Shown here: positions 11,271 to 26,200 of the stretch, piece after piece | Layout of the letters: every line of letters begins with the position of its first letter | Numbering within the stretch: the first letter of the stretch is position 1 | Assembly: GCF_000004075.3 (NCBI RefSeq) | Contig: NC_026657.2 | Location: 37,930,732 to 37,994,731 of the forward strand | DNA from: Cucumis sativus | Taxonomy: Eukaryota > Streptophyta > Magnoliopsida > Cucurbitales > Cucurbitaceae | Direction of reading: 5' to 3' | Length of the DNA: 64,000 nt | The notes under the pieces: generated by a model | Database searches by the model: none | Told to the model about the DNA's origin: nothing | The model's input: only the letters and a program-made list of their open reading frames with translations | Program-made: the position numbers and the translations under genes

Positions 11271-11955
11271 AAATGCTATTATTTAGCACAAATTTCTTCA
11301 CAATATTTTTAAGGAATTCCTTCAATCATTTAAAATTTCGGTATATAAACATATGGCTGTCTTTGACTCTTGCATCAAGTCCACATTGGATTTCGTTGCG
11401 GGTCTTCAATGACATTTATCAAGCCACTTCTCTATTGAGATACTTTGAATTGACTCGTATAAAAGATTCATGCACGTTATAACAGTTATAGTATCAAACC
11501 TACTTTCTTTGGTACTTAAGTTAGTATAAGTAATGACTAATCCAACTATTAAGCACACAAGAAATAAGGTAGAATCTTTTCTATGAGAATTACCGACTCT
11601 ACAATTTGAGATGGTTTAATGTACTTATTTATAAGTTTGGCCTCTAGTTATATATGAAGGATAGTGTAAAAGACGTTTATAGTACTCGAGGTTACAGAGT
11701 GTCAGTCCGAGTGCAATTCAACTATTTTCTGATTGATATATATTCAAAGGTTCGGTCCATCCAAACCCTCAATATCTTAACATTTCTTTTTAGAGACTTT
11801 TACTCTTCATACCTTTCCTCGGTATCCTTTGAATTTAGATCTATCCATGAAGGTATAAACTTTAAGCCTTACCTTGGACAACCGATAACTTTTTGTTATA
11901 TTACTAATTAAACAATATAATAATCACAACTCGTGACTTTGTTTCCTTTTCATAG

Positions 11956-11993
11956 GCAAAGGTATGAAGCAAAGCCACCACTTCGGCCTTTGC
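11956..11993. other. GC-richer hairpin island in AT desert
   Basis: GCAAAGG (11956-11962) pairs with CCTTTGC (11987-11993), and inner GAAG (11966-11969) pairs with CTTC (11981-11984). It stands out in base composition from its surroundings. Function unknown. Confidence 0.35.
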
Positions 11994-14689
11994 TCATGGA
12001 AGCCAAATGATTACTTACAAAAGGTGAAAAGTTTTTGTTTCATTTTTAAAAGCATATTTTTGTTTGAAAGTCTAAAAATATGGAACTTTTTTATTTGTTA
12101 AAAAGAAGTAAATTGAATATTTAAAAAAATAACTATAATTTAGAATAAATTGTTTTTTTTCTTTTTCTTCTTTTACAAATACAAGATGCAAAATATAATT
12201 TAAATCCCCAAGAGATTTTTTTTTTTTACATTGCTAATAAACATGGTAATTAATTGAAAATTCATCAATTTAATAATTAATTAGGATAGTTTTAGGAAAT
12301 TGTATCATAACCATGTTTAGGAGTATTAAAACGTGTTTTAGTAGAAATTAAAATAGTTAACAATGTAGTCGTATGTGTTTTTATACTTATTAATAATTTA
12401 ACTTTTTTTTATCCATCTTGAGTATTTTTCTTGCGAGTATAAACATTAAATTATTGTTGTTATGAATGATTTTGAAAAAGAAGAAAACATATACCGTTGA
12501 TAAGGACAAAAGAAAATTAGATCGAAACAATACATAGTCATAAAGAACCAAAAGAGAAAAATTGAATCTTTAGGCTCAACCTTTATCCAACATTCCTTTG
12601 TTCTCGGCCTTAGACTAAAACCAACGAGCCCAATTTTCTAACAGGCATGCCTCTAAGCCTAAAAATCCTACGTGAGATTCGATTAAGTAATCAGATAACC
12701 TTACTCCAAACAAGAATATGAGAATACTTATGTTAACCTCATTTATATTCTATAAATATACAATTATAACCTTCTTTGTGTAATTAAACTCATACTCTTA
12801 AACTCCTTATATAACCTCACCGTTTTTTCACTCTTTAACTTAAAGTATCAGCTGAGTATGTGAGAAGTATTGATAGCACGTTAATTTGCATGGTTTTTTT
12901 TTTCTACATGTCACATGTTTTTCGTCTCTTCAAAACAAATTCACACGTTTCTCAGCACAACCATTCAAAAAAAAAAAAAACATTTTCCCATTTAAATCTA
13001 TTAATATTTGATTAAGGAGGCAAAATACATAATTCCCAATTAGTGTAGTGATTTTTCAAAATTAAACTTTCCCCCCTATTATATGTGGGTATATATATAA
13101 ATAATGAGAAAAAATGAAATGTATGGGACGCACATATATAAATAATTAGAAAATAAAAAATATGAGGTCCACTGTAGTCGTAGGGTTCACTTCATGGAAG
13201 TCACCTATTTTTAAAAATAGTCTTGCAATAACCTATTTTTGAAATATCTTTCAAAAATTACGTTACTTTTTATAAAAAAATCCTATTATTTTAATTAAAT
13301 TAATATTTTAGTTAAAATTCTATAAAATAAAATCAAGAGACATTTTAAAAAATAACAAAATATTGAAGTTATTTATAAAATATAATAAAATTCATGAAAT
13401 TCTTTACGTGCATTTAAAATTTTTTTTACTATATTTTATAAATAGTTTAATTTTTTACGACTCATAGCAACTTCTCAAATTCTAAATTTGATTTGATTTT
13501 TCAAAATATCGCAAAAAATCCATGCTATATTTTATATATAGTTATTAATTTTTTAATATTCATAACACCACCTCGAATTTTAAACTATTTTTTCGAAACT
13601 TTTTTACTTTTTTAAGATACCAACAAATAATAGATTACAGATACAAAATGTTTAAAAATCAAATAGTTATCAAATCCAATTTTCCTAAAACAAAATATCC
13701 CCATTCAATTTGAAATACAAATATAAAAATAACTATACATATATACATGTGACTAAATATATTTTTAATTATTATTATTATCATAATTAAAATATCATCT
13801 CAATTATTAGTTCCTCATGAAAAGTTAATAAAAAAATATATTTATATATGCATTTTTTTTATCCTAATATGATGTGTTTTTAGTCTTAATTATTTTTAAA
13901 AAAATTATCATTCCATTTAAATTTTTTAAAAAATTGTTGTTATTTCTCTTTTGTTATTAAGTATAATTAAAAAACCTACGTACACCTCTTAAATGCTATT
14001 TATGTCTTTCTTCATTACTTTTCTTTCAACTAACATTCTTTTAATTCCTCAACTTCATTAAACACTTTAAATTTGTATACGTATACATATAAGTTATTTT
14101 ATTTTAGTTTTATTGTATCAATTTCATTTCTAAATTGTTGTGAATGTATCAATTTTGTTAGATCAATAACTCTAGTAAAATTTTAAATTTATTTATTATT
14201 GATGGAAAGAGATTAATTAATTTATTTTGGTTTTCAATAAAGTTAGAATTGATTTTTTTTTTTTATAAATAAATGTATAAACTCAATGAAATTTAGGAAA
14301 AGGAAAACCCAATTTAAAGATATGTACGTTGAAAATAATAATAATAAAGAAAAGAATTAAAGCTATGTCCAACCCAAGAAGCGAAGTCCTTTGACTTCAA
14401 CATCCCCATCATGTTCCCAATTTTCGTTTATGAACATTTTTTTTTTTAAACCATAGTTTATGGAACAAGCAAATATCCCTTTAATTCAACTCTATTCAAG
14501 TTTTTATTTTTTAAAATATGCCAAATTGCTAAAATTACTCCCAAAGTTATATGAAAAATAAATATTTCTTCTTCCCTCTAAATTTTAGATCTGATTTCTA
14601 TTTGATCTCTACTTTTTAATGTGACAAGCAGCGTATTAAAAAAAAGATAGTTATTAAATTTAAAATAATTAAGTATATAATAATATTTT

Positions 14690-14817
14690 AAAAAATGCAA
14701 ATATAATAAAATTTGTCAAATTCTATCTACGATAGAAATTTATCATCGATAGACCGATCTATTGCAAAATATTGGTATATTAGGGATATTTTTGCTATAT
14801 TTATAATTTTTTTTAAA
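14690..14817. mobile_element. Degenerate foldback element
   Basis: Left GCAAATATAATAAAAT faces right TTTTTGCTATATTTATAA. The centre has ATCGATAGACCGATCTAT palindromes. Same family type as the element at 11051-11270. Confidence 0.4.
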
Positions 14818-16446
14818 TGTGACTTGATCCTTAATTATTATTCTTAAAATGACTATCAATTACAATTAGGTTGCAAATTTTTTTAAAATTAGGTTATAAA
14901 ATTTAGTAACTCAGTTTTATTGTTTATTTTTAAAAAATTAGGTTATATAATTTAGTAACTCCGTTTTATTCTTTATTATTATGGAATGAATTTGAATTTA
15001 GACTTGTGTTTGAATTATTTTTAAAGTGTTTAAATTTAAAATTGTAAAAAATACTTATGTGTTTGGTAATTTTAAAAAATGCATTAAAAAAATTTAGATT
15101 GAAAAGCAATCCATTTTAAATAATATGTTTGAACCAAATTTTGAGAAAATAAGTTTTTAAACAAACTTATGTATACTTGAACACCTATAAAAAAAAATCT
15201 AACCAAATATGTGTTTAAATTTTAATTTATTTTAAATAAACTGTTTGAAAGAAAATGTATTCTTACAAAATATTTTTTTTTTATAGATAATCCAACGTTT
15301 GTTTAAATTTACCGTTTTCTAATGTTTTTTATTATTATATTTTAAATGAACCTGAATGTAGACTTGGATTTTCATAAACTGAGAGGTTTCATGTATTTGA
15401 GGGCATAAACAAACCACATATTTAAATCATCCTAACATATTTATATCATTTACGTGAATATAACCTTTTGTTCACTATAAAAATAAAAACTATAATCAGA
15501 GAGATTTTTTTTTTTTTAAATTAAAATTATAGTAGCAGTTAAAATTGAATATTCTTAATCCCACAGTAATAACAGTAGTTAGATCTACAATTTAAAAACA
15601 AATAAGAAAATCACAACTTAATTAAATTTTGCAATCTCAGTTATTTGTTAATATAGTTTTTAAGTTATCTAAAAAAAATAAAAATGTGTTCTTTGTTCTT
15701 TGTTAATATAGTTTTAATTTGTTTCTAAAATAAAAATTTGGTTCCCAATTATCTCTATTCTTTTTTAAAGGGAAATTATCCAAGTCTTAAAAAAATAATT
15801 ATTATCATTCCATATATGAATATATAATATACACACATCCAAAGGACATACGTAAAATTAATATAATAAAACTAATTTCAGTATTAGTTTTTATTTTTTT
15901 TAAAAAAATAAAAATCCTTGATTATATTACAAAGATATTTGAAAATATATTTAATTTTAATGGTATAAAAAATAAAAAAGATATTTGAAAATAAGAAAGA
16001 AAATAGGTGGCGGATTATGATTGGAGGTTAAGACAAAATATATTTGTTTGAATTTGAAATTCAAAATTGGCAGTCCCTCAATGATTCAAGAATTTGGACA
16101 GAAGACAACAAAATAAGACAAATTATTTTCCATTTTTGACCCCACAATTTATTTATTATTTCATTTTTTTCACCAAAACCCAATAACAAAATAAAACAAA
16201 GAAAATAAAATAAAAACTAATAAAACCAGAATTGGATCTATAAAAATTAATATTTTTTTCCACAATTAATTTGTGAATTTTATTTATTCTCCCAGATTTC
16301 TCTCCCTTTCCCTCTCTGTCTCTTTCATCTTCTTCTTCTTCTTCTTCCTGCCCTGATCCGTACTCAAATCAAGCTCAGTCCCTTTCTCTGAATCCGCCAT
16401 TGTTGATTCTTCTATCACCTGCTGGGTCATCTCCATTTTCCCTCAA

Positions 16447-17496
16447 ATGGGTAAAGGTGGTTCTCTCAGTGACAGTGTTCTGAAGAAGATCATTCTCTCT
16501 TACACCTATGTCGCCGTATGGATCTTTCTCAGCTTCACCGTTATCGTCTACAACAAGTTTATCCTCGACAAGAAGATGTACGATTGGCCTTTTCCGATTT
16601 CCCTAACCATGATCCATATGGGGTTTTGTGCTTCTCTCGCTTTTCTCCTCATTCGCGTCTTCAAGCTTGTCGAACCAGTTTCAATGTCCAGAGATCTCTA
16701 TCTATCTTCTGTTGTCCCAATCGGAGCTCTCTATTCTCTCTCATTATGGCTTTCTAATTCCGCTTACATTTACCTCTCTGTCTCCTTCATTCAGATGCTC
16801 AAAGCTCTGATGCCGGTCGCTGTTTATTCGATCGGTGTTCTTCTTAAGAAAGAAGGTTTCAAGACGGAAACCATGGTGAATATGCTTTCGATTTCGTTTG
16901 GTGTTGGGATCGCTGCTTATGGTGAAGCCAAATTTGATGCCTGGGGTGTAGCTTTGCAACTTGGTGCCGTTGCATTCGAGGCGACTCGACTTGTTCTGAT
17001 CCAGATTTTGCTTACATCTAAAGGAATTTCGTTGAATCCCATCACTTCTTTGTATTACGTTGCGCCTTGTTGTTTTGTTTTCTTATTAGTGCCGTGGATC
17101 TTCGTTGAGTTCCCAATTTTGAAGGCTACATCTAGTTTTCATTTTGATTTTGTGATTTTTGGCACTAATTCCTTCTGCGCATTTGCCCTAAATCTTGCTG
17201 TGTTCTTACTCGTTGGAAAAACCTCTGCCCTAACGATGAATGTCGCCGGTGTGGTTAAGGACTGGCTCTTAATCGCTTTCTCATGGTCGGTGATTAAGGA
17301 TACTGTGACCCCAATCAACTTGTTTGGCTATGGATTGGCTTTCATCGGAGTTGCATATTACAATCACTCGAAACTGCAGGCTCTGAAAGCGAAAGAGGCG
17401 CAAAAGAAAGCCGCTCAGGCCGATGAAGAGTCCGGAAAATTGCTGGAGGAAAGGGAGAATGATGGATTGGGGAAGAAGAACGAATCTGAAGATTGA
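16447..17496 (+). CDS. Nucleotide-sugar / triose-phosphate translocator family (KV/A/G clade)
   Basis: Intronless 349-aa membrane protein. It starts [19 protein letters not shown] and continues with about ten hydrophobic helices to residue 310. Landmarks: [24 protein letters not shown], the [15 protein letters not shown] helix, [22 protein letters not shown], and [19 protein letters not shown]. The charged cytosolic tail is rich in Lys and Glu. This is the TPT domain of the drug/metabolite transporter superfamily. The closest remembered proteins are Arabidopsis At4g32390, At2g25520, At5g11230 and At5g25400, also intronless, a clade to which Golgi UDP-arabinofuranose transport has been assigned. 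The Golgi/ER location and precise substrate are inferred. A pyrimidine-rich leader with a CTT repeat precedes the ATG, and I saw no upstream ATG between 16390 and 16446. Confidence 0.92.
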   Translation: MGKGGSLSDSVLKKIILSYTYVAVWIFLSFTVIVYNKFILDKKMYDWPFPISLTMIHMGFCASLAFLLIRVFKLVEPVSMSRDLYLSSVVPIGALYSLSLWLSNSAYIYLSVSFIQMLKALMPVAVYSIGVLLKKEGFKTETMVNMLSISFGVGIAAYGEAKFDAWGVALQLGAVAFEATRLVLIQILLTSKGISLNPITSLYYVAPCCFVFLLVPWIFVEFPILKATSSFHFDFVIFGTNSFCAFALNLAVFLLVGKTSALTMNVAGVVKDWLLIAFSWSVIKDTVTPINLFGYGLAFIGVAYYNHSKLQALKAKEAQKKAAQADEESGKLLEERENDGLGKKNESED

Positions 17497-20235
17497 AGGT
17501 CAAATCAGAAACGGACACAGATTATAGCAATAAGTTAAGAAGAAAAACAACAACAAAGAGATGAATCGATATGAACAATTGGGTCAGCAGAGGAATTTGG
17601 GATTTCTTCTTCTCCATCAGCTCAAATTCAGGTTGTTTTTTCTGAATTTCATCATCCTCCATTACTGTTAGTAATTTTATTAGGTGTTTGAGATTTACTT
17701 CTGTTGCTTGATTACAATGCTGACAGCCATTGATGGATCTTCTAATGTGTTTTTGTAGAACTAGAGAATCTCAAATGCCATTTTTTTTTCTTTTCTTTTT
17801 TTGCTTTCTTCACAGTATCATCATCTTCCCCTTTTTCCCAATTTCAGTTTTTCTTTAGAAACCTTTTTTTATTCAATGAATGTTCAGTTCAGTGGTTATT
17901 TATTCAGATTAGGAGTTGTATTTCGTTGTTCTTTTGTTAATGTCTTATGATACTTTGGATTATATTATTTGGGTTAATGGATATTGTGGTGTGATATGAT
18001 AGCAATAAAGTTATGTGTACTCTAATAGTTCTGATTAACACCATTGCTGATCTGATTATTGATTGCCTAACAAGTCTACAATTGGATCTTCTTTTGTTTA
18101 TGACACTTTTCATTCTATTCATAGATGTGATCTCCCACTCATGAATGAGAATAATTTTGAAAAATTATGCCAAAAGTTATTTATTTTAAAAATACAAGTT
18201 GAAGTTAGGAAATTTAAACATGGAACCTCCATTCTTAGTACTTAGTACTTAGTTGAGCTAAGCTTTTAGTCCCGAAAGAAACCTTTATTATAAAACTATT
18301 TTCAAATATAATAAAATATCTATCTATGAAGCATGATAGATCAAATGTCATATACAATCATTGCCTAATTTTAACAACAATAGGTTTGATGCATTTATAA
18401 AAAGCCAACAATAACAAGGTTGAGTAGTTTGTGAGAAACCAAATTTGCTATACGACAATCAAACCAAATTTACAAAGTTGAGTTTGTTGTTAAATGTTGG
18501 ATTCATAACTTTTAAACTTTGTGTAATATTTTTCTTGTAAATGAGTAAAAGACCCCTAACCTAATCTTATTAACTCGTGACACAAACCATGCTAAGTTTA
18601 TATAGTTCTATCTACCCATAGTTGTTAAATGTTGGCCAAGGTTTTTAAATTTATAGGGAAATGCCTAAAAACTCAAGCTATCCCATTCACAATGTTTAAA
18701 AAATGCCTTAAGTGCTATAATCATATTGGACAAACTTTATTTTGTTATTTTCTAAAAGCATGTAAATTGGAATATTCTTTATTGCTAAAACCTTATTAAA
18801 TACATATATATAAAATAAATTGCCATTTTTCCTTTTTCTTTCCCTTCTTGCTTGTACATTATTCTTTTGATTCAAAAGTTATTCTCCTCTTCCTTGCCCT
18901 TCTCGTGACATCGGTAACTCTAAAATGGTTAAAATCACTTTTGATTAAAAGCATTTTTCTTTATAATATGAACTTAATTAAGTATAGTATGTTGGTATAT
19001 TTTTGCTAACACGCTAATCAAGGCTTAATAGGTAAGGAGGACCAATTGATTTTTTGTAAAAAAAATTTAATTGTTGGATTTAAAATCAAAATTAAAGTTA
19101 AATTAATCTTCTAAGAGAGATTGTTTTAAATAACAAAATTATCAAAAATGTTGATAAATATGGTAATTTTTTTTTAATCCGTGATAGATCCCAATAAACT
19201 TCATCATGTTCTAAACCGTTCCTTTAAGAGAAATTGTTTCATACGTCTATATGATTCTATCATTGTTTAGTACAAATAAAAAGTAAAATTTTACTATATT
19301 TATAAATAAGTTTAACTCATTTTGTTATTATTGAAAAAATTAATTTTCTAGGAGTCATATGCACGTACATTCATTTTTATCAAATATTAAACCAAATTAA
19401 GAATTAATTAATGTTGATATCTTTAAACGAAGAAATATCGTAATTAGTTATACAATCGTTGCGATTATCTTTGTGCGGTAAAAAATATGTTAAAAAAAAG
19501 TAAAAATGTTTGTCATGCAACAAACTTTGGTTAAAAAATTAGTAGTTGTCAAAGATAGATATAGTTTTAGAAAATAGGTAAGTAGTCTTTAATCTAAAAT
19601 ATAGATCTTATGTACAGTTTATTTCTTTGTAGTTTATAATTAAAAAATATATGTGTACATAAGTCGAATTGGGTCGAGTTGGAGGCAAGTTATGGACCAA
19701 CCTAAAGTGTTTGACAAAAATCGAACCTATCGATTCAATCTGCAAGGGTAACCCAATCTACAATTGATGAGTTAGATCATCAAATTGAGAGAGAGTTGAA
19801 GATGGGGTTGCCAACACCACTCCCTAATTTGTAATAGAATGAGATTGAAATGAACATAATCTAAAACTTAGGGTTTTGAACAAAATTATAAGATAAAACT
19901 CATTTCGAGAGTTTTCCTTCCAAACATTTATTTTTTTTTTCATTTTTTCAATATTTTCATAAATGTCAGTCTGTCATCAATTAGTCACGACTTATAATTT
20001 TTGTTTATCCAACGGTGTGATTTCTATCCACGTCATCTGCGCGCGGTGAGTAGCCTTTTTGCCGGTATGTTGCTGGTTAGCGGGAAGAACACGTCGTCAC
20101 TTTCCATTTTCGTTCTTCTTTTCAGGTAAATCAACGATCTGGAGCTCTCGATTTCGAGGAATTCCAACGTTCTTTTCTTGTAGTAAAACTATACGCCATA
20201 CTTCGGATCGAAGAAGGAGAAGAAATTGCGATTCG
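17497..20235. other. Intergenic: translocator 3' UTR and AFG1 promoter
   Basis: The first roughly 400 bp are the translocator 3' UTR. The rest is AT-rich, with foldback-like pieces around 19115-19345. Just before the AFG1 start, an 18-codon upstream frame opens at about 20067 if the leader reaches that far. No other gene. Confidence 0.55.
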
Positions 20236-23200
20236 ATGATGAAAAGAGGACTTTCAACTTCATCAATTTCTTCCCTACTGTCGCTGAGGTTCACTCGTCA
20301 ACAATCTTCATCTTCAAAGTTCGGCGTTAATCCACTTCCTCTTCGATTCCTATCTTCATTTACGAAGCCTCCAGGTCTCTCTCACATTGGCATTCACTTT
20401 AGATATTTACATATTGTAATGTGAAGTATGAAATTAGCATGTAGTGTATGCGTGTGGAAGTTCATTCTCTTGCTCATGCATGGTGCTGTATTCTTGTGGT
20501 GGTTACTGGTTAATGATTTATGAAAAGATTGAATTTCTCGCATGATGTGTTGTATTTCTTTGATCGCTGATGCTTCTTTAGTTTGATTTCTTTTCGTTCT
20601 GGTACGGTCATTTGACGTTTAAGCATTGCATTGATTGTTGTCGTTTTCTCAAATTTTAGCTTGCTGGTTGTTTTGTTTAGTTTTCTGATGAAAGGAAGCC
20701 AGGGTAGGAAGTGGATGGTGTTCTAATTAGTTATTTTTCCCGAGTTCTTGATGATTCATATTGATTTTGGATAGGTGCTGGATTTCTCGTAAATTGCAGT
20801 TGTATTTCGGACTTGTAATTTGAAATCCATTCTTTCAGGGCTATTAGATAAGTACAGGGTTCTAGTTGAGCGAGGGGAGCTACAACATGATCCTTTTCAA
20901 GAGAGAGTGGCTTCCGAATTGGAGAGTTTGCTTGGAAGGTTGGAGCAATATGAAAAGGATATGGAAGAGTATCATGTACTAATTGAAATTGATAATACTA
21001 TGATGCTTGAATGTCAGATATGCTTTTGCTCTTACAAATAGGTTGAAACGTACTGCTAAGTATTTTTTTTTTCCTGAATTTCTTACTTTTAAGGTAAAAC
21101 TAGCTGAGTGGAAGCAGAATAGGGAGAAGGAGAGGCGCAGACTTTTAATGGAGGAAGCTGAATCTAAACAACAGGGTGATGCAGTAAACAGGCGTCGAAG
21201 CAAACTTCTTGAAACATTGATGTTTCGGTTAGACACACTTCTTTCCTCAGTCACGTTACTGAGCCTAAAATCTTCAGCCGCTCCATTGTGGCATCTGATT
21301 ATGAACTTTGTAAATTTTGGTCTTTTGCAAATATTCATTTATTTTTCCTTAGGAAAAAGTCTGAAAATATTGAACCCGGAGTTGGAAAATGGGTTTCATA
21401 CCTTAACCGGGAGAAGAAGTTGGATTCACTTGTAGGTCGCTGTCCTTCTGCTCCACATGCTCCTAGAGGACTGTACATATATGGCAATGTTGGAAGTGGT
21501 AAGTTCTGACTGTGATAAAATTTTATGTGGGAAGCTTGGATATTTGTTATCAATTCATGGAGGGTTTAAGTTTATAATCTGACTATTGCTCTGATTTATG
21601 CTTATAATCTTAGAATCGATTTAATTCTGATTTACTGAAGTAATTTCTAATAATCTAGGGAAGACAATGCTCATGGACATGTTTTTCAATGCTACTGAAG
21701 GAATTGTTAAACATAGACAAAGGTACCATTTCCATGAGGTGAGGCGTTATTCTAGTTCGGAAAATTGGAAACATTGGAACATATAGGAACAATTTCTTTC
21801 CAATCTAAGCTTTAATGTTTCAGAGAGGCATGCCTCCTTTTTCAGGATTGGTATTGGTCTTCAATTTTACTCCAATGTATGGCAGGCTATGCTTAAAATT
21901 AACGAAGATATGCACAAGATATGGAAAAATCAAGTGAGGGAGAAATCTTCACAATCAAGCATTTCGAGTTGGATTATGAATCTTCCATTTGATACAAAAG
22001 TTAAGGAGTGGTTGGCTGGAGAAGAAAAATACAAGCAAGAGGTACAGATGAAAAACATTCTTCCTGCCGTTGCTGATAAATTTCTTGTTGATCAGCAAGC
22101 GGGCCATGTAGGAGCTAGCATTCTTTGCTTCGATGAGATACAGGTAAATGAAAATAAACAAAGGGAAAATTCTGGCTGATATGTTTGCTTCATGATTGTA
22201 CTATTTCTTGACATGTCAAAATAACATATGAATAATAGAAGGCATTATTGTGTAAAAGTAGGAGAACTATAGTTTTGAAACTATGGTGGTCAACTTAAGA
22301 AAACTAGAGTTTTGACAATTTGGAGTGAATTTTGAGGCGTTTAGTAAGGAAAAAGGTTGTTTTTTATCGCTGATATCTGAAACAAGTTTTGTTCACACAC
22401 GTTTTGTACAAGCAAACATTCTGAGATTAACTACCATTAATTCAATTCATCCATGATGTTTTATTTGTTAGCTTACCTTGCTCTCTCTTTCAGACAGTTG
22501 ATGTATTTGCTATTGTGGCCTTGTCTGGAATTATAAGCAGATTGTTGAGTACTGGAACAGTTCTTGTAGCCACAAGCAATCGAGCTCCAAATGACTTGAA
22601 TCAGGTACTATTCTAACTGAAATGCTGAACAAGAAGATATAAACTAGCTGGTCATTAGAATTTTAATTTTCCAGGTTATTTATTTTCAAATCTTACGGGC
22701 AGGTAAATTATGGTATTTAAATTTACTATTTAATCAGATTTGAATACATTTTTATATTATTAAAATTGGCTCTTGATTGCCAAGTCTTGTAAAATATGAA
22801 TAGTAGATTAAGGGAATGGAAAGATAAACCAGTCAATGTTTTTCATCCACACAATCAGTCAACTTTCTTTGTCGTATGGGAAATTGATAGTCCTCATTGA
22901 AACTAACTAGTAAATGTAAAACTATAGAGAAGGGACATAACTAAACATTTGAAAGTAATTGAAAAATTAACTTGGCAACGGAGCATTAGTACAACTAAAT
23001 GATAGTCAAAACAAAAACACAGGCCCTGTGAATCCTAGGAGGGGCCACAGCGGTTTTTCTTCCCTTTCCTTTGGAGCTGATTACTTAATAACTTCTTTTA
23101 GTTTAAACAATTATATTTCAGAGTTGAAAAATCATACAGGAAGAGAAGATGAGTGGCCCTCTCAAAGTCGTTGAACTTTAGAACTCCGTTTGGGAGTTAT

Positions 23201-26200
23201 AACTTTCTTCCGCTTACTTGATAAGATGTTTGAGATAAGCATTCATTTGACCTTTTTTTATGATAAGGCATTAACTTTTCTTTGATATAATTTCACCTTC
23301 TTCCTTAATTTTTTTTTCCTTTAATGGGAAACAGAAAGATATCCATCCTTGTGTGGAAAAAAAAAACTGTCCCCTCTAAGCAACTGGTGGAAACTTGAAG
23401 ATCTTCCTTCAGTTCTCTATTTTCCCCTCAATATCTGCAACAGTTATCTTTTCTTTTATTCTTTGGTGTTACGCGGGAGGTTTTCCATTTCCTATAGCTT
23501 GCAGAAGAGATCCTGACATGACCAACATCCCCTGAATGTGGCCGTTAATCTTTAACCATCTAGATGGGAAAGAATCGATCATCCACTCTAGGATGATAGA
23601 ATCAATTGTGACTATAGATTTTAGCCTTTTGTCCTCAAGTATTCACGTCTTTTTTCTGTAATGTGTTATAATCAATCATCTCAGAATCTGGGACAGCATT
23701 GCCATCTGGGTATGACTATGAACTTCATTGGTTTCTCCGTATTTTGCTTCCCATTTTGAGTTCCTTAATATTCTGACTGGTTATGTCATCTAAATAGTGT
23801 GATCTCAAAGTCACAGACTTGGAAGCTATAAAAATGTTAGATCAACTCTTTTAGGAAGTAACTCTCTTAACAGAATCGACCTCAAACATATATTTTTTAA
23901 TCAATTTATTCCCATGCAATTAGTACCTTCTTTAAATAGCCATTTCTTACCTCCATCAGAGCTACTAATAGAACTATGGGATCTAAACAGTAGTAAACCA
24001 TAATTATGAAAAGGGCACACTGTAAGCAGAACGTTAGGAGAATGTTGTGGAAATAAAGCAGGTATGCAGAGAACTTGTTATGAAAGTTCATCATTTTGAT
24101 TGTGTCAGATGGATTCTGTTAATACAGGATGGGATGCAGAAGGATATCTTTCAAAAGTTTGTTATCAAACTGGAGGAGCATTGTGAATTTGTTCTTATTG
24201 GCAGTGAGATTGACTACCGGCGCTTTATAGCCCAAAGGTCTTTTGACCAGGTGAGACTATTAACCGTGTAACTAGAGGTATTCAAGGATAAACTGTACAT
24301 ACAATTTTGAAGGTATATCTTATCCATATGAATATTTCCACCTGAAGCTTTTAGATCAATTGAAGTTGTGAAAAGTTGATTGCCTGTTCAACCCAATTTA
24401 TCTTTAGTTGCTCATTTGATATCATTTACACAAAGTTATGTTATATCAATCCTGAGTTATAAAGCACAAGTACTTTAGTTTCAATAATGTGTATGTGACG
24501 CATCAGAGTTGAATTCATCGATACTTCTTGGATACTTAAATTAGAATGTTGGATCTTTTATTCTTTTAAATCCACTTTGGCACCTAGACATTATAAGCAA
24601 TAATATAGAAGAGTAATGTAATCTGAATGTTTTTAAACTCCGAATCCTGGTTCTCACATAAGAAGGAAAAAAACAACCGTTTTAACCTTATAATTATATG
24701 GATATATTTGATTTTGAATTTTATTTTCCTATATGATACTGAATCATTTGTCTTTCAATGTTCTTAATATGTGTTTTTGTTAATCATGTTGTACGATTTT
24801 CTAATCTTTTATTTTTAATGTGAATGTTTAAATTGCCATTGTTTTCCATGGAAATCATTGGCATAAGTAGTTATTGTCTTCCTTTCCTATTTTATGGGAA
24901 ACTGCTGGGTTGGATGGTTCACGGCGTACAATGGTTGTGTTATATATTGACTTATGCAAGACTGGTTAATGTTTCGTATTGGCTACTGACTACAGGAACT
25001 GATGCTTTCTCATCCACTCGTGTTATTTTGATTTGTCCCATTATGAGAATGGTTGTTTTTATCATTATTTTTCATTCATTTGGACGACTTTTCACTCTTT
25101 GAATTTCTGGAGCAATCTTTATCGACAATGGTGCATTGCATCAATGGGTTTAACACCAGACGGGCAGCTTGAGATGCTAATATTCGTTTACTGGTTTTAG
25201 TTTCTTTTCTACAGTGTTTGAGATTTTTATTCATTTATCATTGGATGGACATGTAGGTGCACTATTTCTGGCCTTTAGATTGCACATCAATGAGGAAATT
25301 TGAAAATATGTGGGTAGAAATCACCAGCCAATTGGAAGGACAAATCACCTCTGAAACTATTCGTGTGATGTTTGGAAGGTACTTACTAAACATAACTCAA
25401 ATTTGTTCCATGAGGTTGCTTTACCAATTGTATCTATATCGATCAGAAAATTGGAGGTGCCAGAAAGCTGCAATGGAGTGGCACGATTTGCATTTGATTT
25501 TCTCTGCGGTCAACCGGTATTATGCTTATCTTTGTATTATTGACACAATGATATACAATTTCGTTCAACGTGCCTTCTATGCATTTGTAATGGTGTTCAA
25601 TTGATAGTTAGGATTGTTGTACAGAATGGTGGACATGCCTACAATTGTTAGTATAGTTATTTCTGTGAGTTATGATTAATATACTACGCAGGAAGCCCAT
25701 CTGATATTAATTCAAACTTCCTGCCCTTTGTTGACCACATGATGTTATAGCCTGACGGGGTAAGAAGTACCAATTACAAAATCTTAAAGATAAGGGATCA
25801 ATGTAAAAGTGGAAAGGTTAGATACATTTAGAAAATCCTAAACGAGACTGCTCTGTTGATCTGCAACGATTTAACTGCTAAAACATAGTCTATTTCAACC
25901 TTTTAGTAAAATATGCTCTGATTTGGAGGATTCTTGGTCCATGGTAATTCGTTGTTGGCTTATCAGTTTTGCCACAGCTATTTGTGACTGAGATTTTTTA
26001 CTTTACAAGGCTTTCTTTATCTCTTGAACCAATGCATTCTATCTAGGGAAGACGTATTGACTTGGATATTACACTTTGAGAGGTATTTGTAGTTGTTAAA
26101 TATTTCATTATATCGTTTTAACTGGTCTCTATAGGTAGGTGCTGCAGACTATATTGCCTTGGCCAAAAACTACCACACTGTCTTCATATCCAACATTCCA

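Larger units (their letters stand above)
8932..16446. other. AT-rich gene desert with foldback repeats
   Basis: About 7.5 kb without a recognisable gene. It is dominated by poly-A/T stretches and short palindromic elements sharing the cores ATTTACAAAATATA and TATATTTTGTAAAT. Short open frames at 11273-11482 and 11654-11911 match no family known to me. The last few hundred bases before 16446 are the translocator promoter and leader, with a CTT repeat at about 16325-16347. Confidence 0.6.

Noticed and set aside
11273..11911. Two open frames in the desert as genes
   Set aside because: No recognisable domain or splice partners. They are compatible with transposon debris or chance.
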